This document shows, piece by piece, positions 57,025-64,000 of a stretch of DNA of 64,000 bases. The position numbers and the translations under genes are program-made. Position 1 is the stretch's first letter. Each line of letters begins with the position of its first letter. The notes under the pieces are model-generated. The model saw only the letters and a list, made by a program, of their open reading frames with translations, was not told where the DNA came from and did no database searches. Source of the stretch: Rhyacophila brunnea (taxonomy: Eukaryota > Arthropoda > Insecta > Trichoptera > Rhyacophilidae). The stretch is from assembly GCA_022495005.1 (NCBI GenBank), contig JAGYXB010000285.1, positions 38,978 to 102,977 on the forward strand, written 5' to 3'.

Positions 57025-57310
57025 GTGATGGCCACGCGGCTTAAGCGTCGGCTTATAGCGTCAAGGGTCTCAGGTTCAAATAGTGGGTCTGGCAAGTACA
57101 CATATTGTTTTTCAATTTGTGTATGAGTCAGATTATAGACCCACAAGGTTGAGCAAGTGACTGACATCCATTTCTAGTAAAAACAAAATCTGTTAATACA
57201 AACCTCCACAATATATACCAAATATAAATATTATTATTATCATTATGATGATGAATAACAATATAAATACTATTACGATCTTATTAGGATCGACAGGGTC
57301 GAAAAAATAA
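57025..57310 (+). repeat. tRNA-derived SINE, family 1
   Basis: GATGGCCACGCGGCTTAAGC (A box), GGTTCAAATAGTGGGTCTGG (decayed B box), the CATATTGTTTTTCAATTTGT and CATCCATTTCTAGTAAAAAC body. The end, TCTTATTAGGATCGACAGG, is separated by a small AT-rich insertion. Confidence 0.72.
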
Positions 57311-57722
57311 AAATATGTTAGACATTAATTTATGCATATTTGGGGCCCTAATATTCTATCTTTATCAAATACACAATATCAAGGTCAGTGAATGCACGTG
57401 GTTGCAGTTACCCGATTTAAATATATTTCAGTAAAAAAAATGTGAGTATGTTGAATTTGTGATAGAATGTCTTTACGGTGAATCTTTATGTAGTCAACTG
57501 CAAGAAAGGGTTTTAATGCTATGCATATAATTTTGAGAAGAGAAATCAGTTAGAGAATTGTTAATTATCGTAGACCGTTCCGAAGATGGGTTTAAAACCT
57601 TGAACTGCTGTTAACGTAGATGACTCAATTATAATAGTAAATTAACAAAAATAGCTTTGTTTCAAAACCTCTTATAATAAAGTCCCACCACTTAAACGCC
57701 AGTTCAATTAATAAAGAAATAT
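57311..57722. other. Unannotated AT-rich DNA
   Basis: Nothing recognised. Confidence 0.5.
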
Positions 57723-58010
57723 CTAAATTAAAAACTTCTCCACAACCGCTCTCCACTCACTCCGGTCCCTCGCCATACTTCTCCAGTTACCTGGTCTTCC
57801 TATATGAAGCCAGTCTACTTCTACGGCGTCAACCCATGTCCTTCTTGGACGGCCTCTGGGTCTCTTCCGTTGGGGTAGCCACTTCGTCATGATCCTTGGC
57901 GCTCCAGGCATTCTCTCCACATGTCCCGCCCACCGTAGTCTTTGGGACTTACAGTATCTTATGATTGTTTGCAGTTCAATCAGCTCTTCAAACTCGTGGT
58001 TCATTTTTAT
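57723..58010 (-). mobile_element. LINE reverse transcriptase C-terminal fragment
   Basis: An open minus-strand frame of 93 codons reads ELIELQTIIRYCKSQRLRWA then GHVERMPGAP, KRPRGRPRRTWVDAVEVDWL and RSMARDRSEWRAVVEKF. This is the standard C-terminal tail of arthropod non-LTR reverse transcriptases, after the polymerase domain. No catalytic region is attached, so it is a 5'-truncated insertion rather than a host protein. Confidence 0.8.
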
Positions 58011-58054
58011 TCTGTAGTTCCAATTTCTAATTTGAAAACACTTCTGATAAATAT

Positions 58055-58205
58055 AATAATAAAACCAATAGAAAAAATCTTTTTTGAAAAAAATACGATA
58101 TCCAGTAGGATACGAACCTACGTCTCTCGGGATTCACACCCACGTACATTGACCAATATGCTATAGGAATCTTATCTAATTGCAACGAATTTTAACTAAA
58201 GATTC
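58055..58205 (-). repeat. tRNA-derived SINE, family 2, best minus copy
   Basis: Minus strand: GACGTAGGTTCGTATCCTAC (B box), GGTCAATGTACGTGGGTGTG, then the tail ATATCGTATTTTTTTCAAAA and GATTTTTTCTATTGG. Confidence 0.65.
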
Positions 58206-58345
58206 TTATAATACCCTCTGAAGCGCTTTCTTTTTCTTTAAAAAAGGTTTTTTCTATAGGTTAAGTATATTATATTTCTTATAAGTGTTTTCAAATTATG
58301 TACATTCATAAAAAAAATGTTACTCTGTTTTTTCTTAAAATGTTT

Positions 58346-58450
58346 CAAGTTGAAAATGTCCCTCTAAGGCGGACAAAACCAGTCCTAATTTATTTATTAA
58401 AAGTGGAATAAATACTACAAAAAAAATGCGTTTTATTAATTTAAACAATA
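58346..58450 (+). repeat. Repeat with hammerhead-like motif, copy 2
   Basis: GTTGAAAATGTCCCTCTAAG then GCGGACAAAACC matches 14,362-14,392, with GAAAC changed to AAAAC. GTCC/GGAC pairing is kept. The 3' part ATGCGTTTTATTAATTT is also shared. Confidence 0.5.
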
Positions 58451-58492
58451 ATAAAATTCTTAAATTTTGCGAATTGTTCATTTGAAAAAAAA
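58448..58492 (+). repeat. 55-bp dispersed module, copy 5 (diverged)
   Basis: AATAAAATTCTTAAATTTTG then CGAATTGTTCATTTGAAAAA. It abuts the hammerhead-like repeat. Confidence 0.4.
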
Positions 58493-59351
58493 ATAGTTAA
58501 AGAATTATCTATTCTTAAGACATAAATAGGTTTATTTCATAATGAAATACTATAACGGAAAGCTGATAAGCTACCGAAAGAAAAATAAATAGTAGGTGAT
58601 ATTTAATAAACATAAAACAAATTCCTAAGTTTTAAAATATACATATTTTTTTTAAATAACTAAGAAAGGCATGGTTACTGTAGTATGGCCCCAAGGGTAA
58701 AATTTTGCATTCCGCAGTAGGGTAGTCGGCGAGAAGTTTCCTCGTGGAAAAGCCAGAGGTGAAAACTCGAGCTTAAAGTAAAATGGTCGGTCAGGAGAAT
58801 TCGTGTTCTTATTCGACTTTTGAACCATTCCGCTCCACGTCGTCATAAAAACTTTCCAATGCGCCGCATAAAAAAAAACTTTAGCGAGATCCACGAAAAG
58901 ATAATAAAAAATATCAAAATATTATTTTCCACCGAATCGAATGTCGAATAACATTTTTTGTATTTTTTACAAGCCAACCCTTTCGTTTTATTTAAATTTA
59001 TTCAACAAAAAAAAACCCTAAATGTTCGTAATAATTTAACCCACGGTAGCCTAGTTGATATAACACTCGGCTCTGAATGATCACAGATTCAATCATTTGA
59101 TCGATTAACCCGATGAGTTGGTGAGTGACCAAACAATTCGCACCATTAGTACTTAAGTGTATTAAATCCAAAAGTGTAGTTTTGAGATATGAGCGTTTGA
59201 AGTTACAAATTTCTCTATCAAATTGATTTTCAAATAATTGTTTTAGATTTTTTTGCATATTATAGGGATAAGGGTTGTCTTATACGCAAAAAAATATTAA
59301 ATAAATGATTTTCGCGTTACTTCTCACTGTTTGTGACTTAATACACTACTG
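58493..59351. other. Unannotated DNA
   Basis: A less AT-rich patch at about 58,670-58,880 is open for 80 codons on the minus strand, but I recognise no family in it. A tRNA-like stretch at 59,037-59,115 (GGTAGCCTAGTTGATATAAC, then ACAGATTCAATC) may be a SINE remnant. Confidence 0.4.
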
Positions 59352-60332
59352 CAGGGGTTCTTAACCTTTTTGCGGTAGCGGGTGCATTTGAGATTTGGGA
59401 TAATAGTGGCGGGCGCATATCGGATTTCTAAAAAAACAAGATTTAAGTATTACGATCTTTGACATTGCATTTCACTTACTAACTTTTCAAAGTCAGGAGT
59501 GTAAGATGATAATTCCAAACGTAAACAATTATCAAGGTTGGTATTAGTAAGTCGAGATCTTTTTTCGGTTTTATCATGTTCATGGTGGAAAATAAAGACT
59601 CGCACAAATATGTGGAACCAACACAGGATTTAATTTGATAGGCTTCTTTTTTCAAAAGAGGTTATTTTTTATGGTCAGCTAAATTCCAAATGTTTTCAGT
59701 CAATCCGTTCGATTTTAAGATAATGTTGAATATGTATGTATCTAAAAAAAATCTTCAATCTTTGGTACGTATGTCTTCTTGAAGCATTTCCGCTACGGAA
59801 ATAGCAATTTTATTAATGTCTATGTCTGTATTGAAAAGGTTTAAAAAAAAATGTGGCCATCGGTTCGATAATGGAAAATTGCTGGATTTTTTTTTCAAAT
59901 TGCTCTAAAATCGTCTTAAGATGAATACGTAATTTTGCATAAAAAATATGTTCACCCATAACTTTCTTAATCCTAGAGAATATTTGAAAAAAATATTATT
60001 TATTAGTATTAGTATTTTAGCTTTGAAGGCTTTTATAGAACTAATCATTTCTGCTATATCTTTATTTTTTCCCTGAAGTTCAAGATTTAAATTGTTTTAT
60101 TTTTCACAGATATCACTCAAAAAGTCCATCAGCCAATGATGGTTATCTAATTCTTGAATGTTTGACCTTTTGAAATGGTTATAAAAAATTTGGTTATTTT
60201 GTTGCGATAAATTTCAATAAATAATTTTATTAAAAAATATTTTTTATCCGTTATTTAATACGTTGCCGGGGGCGCACAAAAATGGCTCCGTGGGCGCATG
60301 CACGCCCGCGGGCACGTGGTTAAGAACCCCTG
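59352..60332 (-). mobile_element. hAT element H4 with transposase fossil
   Basis: Ends CAGGGGTTCTTAACC and GGTTAAGAACCCCTG are inverted copies. The 8-bp flanks CACTACTG (59,344-59,351) and CACTATTG (60,333-60,340) differ at one base. On the minus strand, across frameshifts, it reads HHWLMDFLSDICEK, a middle region with stops, GSTYLCESLFSTMNMIK and RSRLTNTNLDNCLRLE. The last two are the C-terminal dimerisation block of hAT transposases of the ZBED/GTF2IRD2-like kind. The N-terminal part with BED finger and first catalytic Asp is absent. It is internally deleted and inactive. Confidence 0.82.
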
Positions 60333-60559
60333 CACTATTGTATTAAAAATATTGTTTATATTTTCGAGATGCTACAATAATGAATTTAGATAAATACGGT
60401 AATCCATTAAAAATTTTCAATTTTATTGTATTTATTCCAATATAAAAGTAAACCTTTGTTTTTATATTATCATAATATTATTATACCTAGTACGTACTAC
60501 ATAGTCAGCAAGTCTCAAACATGGTTGATTAACTACACGTTAAAAATACTTTAGTTTCT

Positions 60560-61100
60560 TCTTCTTGGTCGTGCACTCATGGCTGAGGATCGTGACCACA
60601 TTTGAATTTCGCCATCCTTTGGGCGACTAAGATTTTCCATCCTTCTCGATATTCCGCTTCTCTCAGGGCAGAATGTATGGTGCCCCCAGTCAGCTCTTTC
60701 ACTTGGTCGCTCCAGCGCGCAGACGCTCTTCCTCTGCTTCGTCTTCTCTGGAGGCCACCTAAAATTACCAGTCACTCCAGGTTGTCCGGATCGCGCCTAA
60801 TAATATGTCCAAAAAACTGCAGAATTCTTCTCAGACATATTGTCTAGCGCCGTTCTTTACCTTCAGTCTCTGGATGATTGATTGGTTCGTCCTGTGATAC
60901 GAATACGAAGCATTCGTCGCCAACACCTTATCTCAAAGGCATCAATTACCTTCCGTTCCGTTGCCTTCAGGGTCCACGACTCGACTCCGTATAGAAATAT
61001 CGAGAACACTAATGTTTGCACAAGCATCATTTTTGTGGCAATCGAAATACCTCGATCCTTCCATACAGTGGTAAAGCAGTCATCGCATTTTTTGTAATAT
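60560..61100 (-). mobile_element. LINE reverse transcriptase C-terminal fragment
   Basis: Minus strand with frameshifts reads VESWTLKATERKVIDAFEIR, CWRRMLRIRITGRTNQS, then ILQFFGHIIRRDPDNLEWLV and RASARWSDQVKELTGGTIH. This is the post-polymerase region of a non-LTR reverse transcriptase. A 5'-truncated remnant. Confidence 0.75.
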
Positions 61101-61775
61101 GTGTGCGCCTTATTATTTCCGCTTTACTTTAAGGGCGGACGTGCTCAGCGTGGGTCAAAATGCAGCTTTCGGTCTATTTTCAAAGCATGATCCTGGACAT
61201 TCCTTAAACATTGTAGATAATCTATTTATATAATTTTTAAGCATTGTTATCCTTTATATTTATTTTAAACATTTTATGACTGCATAAAGTATTTTTATTA
61301 CATAAAATAGTATTGTTTTAAACCTCTCGCTCTAATGTTTTAGAATATAGTCATATTTCGGTACATAACTGTGCAGTGGTGTTAAGATTTTTTACATTTA
61401 TTAATTTTTAAACGCATTTATAAAACCATCAGTATAATTTATGTCGACATTATTATGGTGAAATATTTACGATAAAAAAATATATTGATAATCTCTGTGA
61501 TCCCAAATTTGACAAGAATTAGGCATTTTATTATTCAAAAATTGGGCAAAATTAACACATTAGAAGATAATTCTAAAGATACTCATTATAAGCTATGTCT
61601 TTGACCATTCAAGTGTGATAAACATCTTACGACTAATGATTGCTTTATAATAATTATTGACCTAAGAATAAGGTAGTGTTTTTTTTTAAATACGCCATTT
61701 CTTTTGGCATTCCCCAGTGGTTAAGCTACAACATACGGCTGTAGCCATAAATTGACAAACTAAAACTGAGGGTTC
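61101..61775. other. Unannotated AT-rich DNA
   Basis: No recognisable feature. Confidence 0.5.
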
Positions 61776-62499
61776 ATGAGGGCTGCACGAGCAATGAGGG
61801 GAGCCTCTCCAGAGGTCCTCAGAATCATATACTTGGGAGCGATCGAGCCCACAATCACTTACGCAGCATCCATCTGGAGCAACGCCACACACAAAAAATC
61901 CATACAAAAAAAACTAAACACAACTCAACGTCCCTTTGCAATTTCGATCTGCAAAGGGTACAGGACCATATCACACACATCCGTCCAAGTACTGGCAAAC
62001 ACCACCCCTCTAGACCTAAAAATACAACAACTCGCCGAACTATACCGCATAAAAACGCAACATACTTTACCCAAACACCTTACAACTGACAGAACATATG
62101 AAAACAAAATACACTACACAGAATTACCTCACCTAGGCACCAGACACCTTGAAAACATAGAACACACACAAACCACCGACCACAGCGCACTCACTGAACA
62201 CAACGCAACGGGTTTGGAGATCTACACAGACGGCAGCCGCATCGATGAAAAAGTAGGGGCAGCCTTTGTCGTTTACAAAGGTGGAGCATTTATTACAAAA
62301 CGAAAGTTAAGGCTCGAAAGCTACTGCTCTGTTTTTCAGGCAGAAATTCTAGCCATCAGAGAATCCCTCGATTGGACACTGGTTAATTCCAGCAAACATC
62401 ACCCCACCGAGGTTATCATATTATACTCTGACAGCCAATCCACTCTTATAGCTCTCTAAAACCCTTCATCGACACACCCACTCGTAAGAGCCAGCCAGC
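61776..62499 (+). pseudogene. I/R1-like LINE fragment with RNase H domain
   Basis: Encodes the end of a non-LTR reverse transcriptase polyprotein. Residues 1-80 are the thumb (VLRIIYLGAIEPTITYAASI; SICKGYRTISHTSVQVLANT). Residues 146-227 are the start of RNase H, which would remove RNA from the RNA-DNA hybrid. Three of its acidic catalytic residues are visible: Asp152 (YTDGS), Glu190 (QAEILAI) and Asp219 (YSDSQS). A premature TAA follows LIAL (a Gln codon is expected), and homology continues a few codons to about 62,499, where another LINE begins on the opposite strand. The upstream polymerase is absent. The frame starts inside the protein, so its ATG is not a real start. Confidence 0.8.
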
Positions 62500-62968
62500 T
62501 AAGGTCGATGAATACTACGCCAGTTATTTCTTTTCGTTCTTCGATATGCTGTGTTAGATTTAAAATTTGTCCACAGCACGATTTTCCAGGCCTGAAACCA
62601 GCCTGCTCTTTGATTATTTTTTAATCGAAGAAATTTGAGATGCGATTGATTTTCAGTCTTTCAAACAGTTTAAAAATATGGTATAGTAGCGAAACCGGTC
62701 GGAAGTGCTTTGGATCATTTGCCTCTTTACCTGGTTTAAGAAGAGCAACTACCCGTGCTTTCCTCCAGATTTTGGGAATCCGAAAAGTTTTTACGCATGT
62801 ATTGAACATTTGTAGTAGCCATTGTAGAGCTTTGGGACCGAAATGTTTAATTTGTTCTCCTCTCAGTTCATTCAATCCGGCTGCTTTGTGATTCTTCATA
62901 TTATCTTTTATGACGCTTTCTAGCTCTGACAATGTGAGGGGGTTTTGAAGAAAGTTGTTTTCACTTAT
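62500..62968 (-). pseudogene. LINE reverse transcriptase N-terminal polymerase fragment
   Basis: Minus strand from 62,968: LTLSELESVIKDNMKNHKAA, GLNELRGEQIKHFGPKALQW, KIWRKARVVALLKPGKEAND, FRPVSLLYHIFKLFERLKI, then (after a stop) KEQAGFRPGKSCCGQILNL and KEITGVVFIDL, which is the start of motif A. This is the finger region of a non-LTR reverse transcriptase. It is cut at motif A by the junction with the I/R1-like fragment, and at its other side the satellite begins. No catalytic YADD/FADD is present. Confidence 0.8.
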
Positions 62969-63653
62969 GTTGGCGTTGCCAAGAAAACAAATTCATAATA
63001 AACAAACGTCACATATATACCTCGAAATATTTTATGGCGTTGCTATGGTAATAAACAAAGATTTCTAGGCATTGCCATGGTTACAAATTTATAATAAACA
63101 AACGTCATACATACTTCTAAATATTTTATGGCGTTGCTATGGTAATAAACAAAATTTTCTAGGCGTTGCCATGGTTACAAATTTATAATCAACAAACGAC
63201 ACATACAACATATTTCGAAATATTTTATGGCGTTGCTATGGTAATAAACAAAAATGTCTATGCTTCTACATGGTAAAAAAATTAAATTAACACAAACTTT
63301 ACATACATACTTCGAAATATTTTATGGCGTTGCTATGATAATAAACAAAAATTTCTAGGCAATGCCATGATAACAAATTAAGGATAAACAAACGTCACAT
63401 ATATACCTTGAGAAATATTTTATGGCGATGCTATGTTAATAAGCAAAAATTTATAGGATTTGCCATGGTAACAAATTTATAATAAACAAACGTCAAATAC
63501 ATACTTCGAAATATTTTATGGCGTTGCTATGGTAATAAACAAAAATATCTAGGCGTTGCCATGGTTACAAATTTATAATCAACAAACGACACACACAACA
63601 TACTTCGAAATATTTAATGGCGTTGCTATGGTATTAAATAAAAATTTCTAGGC

Positions 63654-63667
63654 GTTGCCATGGTAAC
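63654..63667. promoter_or_regulatory. Perfect X-box-like site in satellite unit
   Basis: GTTGCCATGGTAAC: GTTGCC, spacer AT, GGTAAC, matching GTNRCC-N2-RGYAAC. Binding is not shown by sequence alone. Confidence 0.4.
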
Positions 63668-63749
63668 AAATTTATAATAAACAAACGTCACATACATTCT
63701 TCGAAATATTGTATGGCGTTGCTATTGCAATAAACAAAAATTTATAGGC

Positions 63750-63763
63750 GTTGCCATGGTAAC
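63750..63763. promoter_or_regulatory. Perfect X-box-like site in next satellite unit
   Basis: Same GTTGCCATGGTAAC as 96 bp upstream. Other units carry one or two changes (GTTGCCATGGTTAC, TTTGCCATGGTAAC, GTTGCCATGATAAC). Confidence 0.4.
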
Positions 63764-64000
63764 AAATGTATTATAAACAAACGTCATATACATTCCTCTA
63801 AAAATTTTATGGCGTTGATAGGTAATAAACAAAAATTTTTATGCGTTGACATGGTAAAAAATTATAATAAACAAACGTCACAAACATACTTCGAAATATT
63901 TTATGGCGTTGCTATGATAATAAACAAAAATTTCTAGGCGTTGCCATGATAACAAATTAAGGATAAACAAACGTCACATACATACTTTGAGAAATATTTT

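Larger units (their letters stand above)
62970..64000. repeat. Satellite array of about 96 bp, at least 10.5 units, running off the window
   Basis: GGCGTTGCTATG landmarks lie at about 63,037, 63,131, 63,230, 63,327, 63,425, 63,521, 63,620, 63,716, 63,812 and 63,906, a spacing of 94-99 bp. Each unit has two related boxes about 31 bp apart, GCGTTGCTATGGTAATAAAC and GGCGTTGCCATGGTAACAAA, then TTTATAATAAACAAACGTCA and ACATACTTCGAAATATTTTA. The second box is an imperfect palindrome fitting the RFX X-box. No coding capacity. The array starts abruptly at a LINE fragment and continues past the window end. Confidence 0.93.

Noticed and set aside
58652..58894. 80-codon minus-strand frame in a GC-richer patch
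   Set aside because: Readable but not matched to any family I know; could be chance or an exon fragment, so not called.

Overview
This is a strongly AT-rich, gene-poor eukaryotic window. I find no gene that looks like a functional host gene. Nearly everything recognisable is a transposable element or its debris. An insect is the best guess: RTE-type LINEs with (TGATGA)n tails, Jockey/CR1-like LINEs, an RNase H-bearing I/R1-like LINE, tRNA-derived SINEs, many MITEs and short TTAGG-type telomere-like runs. Lepidoptera or Hemiptera both fit and I cannot decide between them from sequence alone.

Layout. 0.5-3.4 kb: the best-preserved element, an RTE LINE with endonuclease and reverse transcriptase, broken by two frameshifts and missing its 3' end. 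3.4-9.9 kb: mostly unannotated AT-rich DNA with small LINE fragments. 9.9-12.4 kb: a second RTE copy split by a 1,728-bp element with terminal inverted repeats (TIRs). 12.8-22.5 kb: three copies of an unclassified repeat, a mariner-type palindromic MITE, a TTAA-flanked MITE and LINE tails. 22.9-25.8 kb: SINEs next to a foldback element that itself contains a Jockey/CR1-like LINE. 27.2-28.8 kb: a SINE, a Harbinger-type MITE and a Mutator-like element inserted in RTE sequence. 29.4-32.5 kb: LINE tails, a hAT MITE, foldback and TTAA MITE copies. 33.7-38.2 kb: a long decayed CR1-like LINE with a 0.77-kb insertion. 38.3-48.1 kb: RTE fragments, two hAT elements, a SINE split by a mariner-type MITE, and an RTE copy split by a 464-bp TIR element. 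48.7-59 kb: SINEs, a repeated 55-bp module and degraded LINEs. 59.3-62.9 kb: a hAT transposase fossil and three LINE fragments. 63-64 kb: a satellite of about 96 bp that runs off the window and carries a sequence matching the RFX X-box.

Because several elements were inserted into others, original target sites can be read on both sides. This gives direct target site duplications (TSDs): 4 bp (AAGT, AAAT) for two TIR elements in RTE copies, 10 bp for the Mutator-like element, 8 bp for four hAT elements, TA for three mariner-type MITEs, TAA for the Harbinger-type MITE, TTAA for a MITE family, and 7 bp for a LINE. The elements do not form a pathway; the window is a layered insertion record. All family assignments rest on motifs, ends and duplications read by eye, without database comparison.
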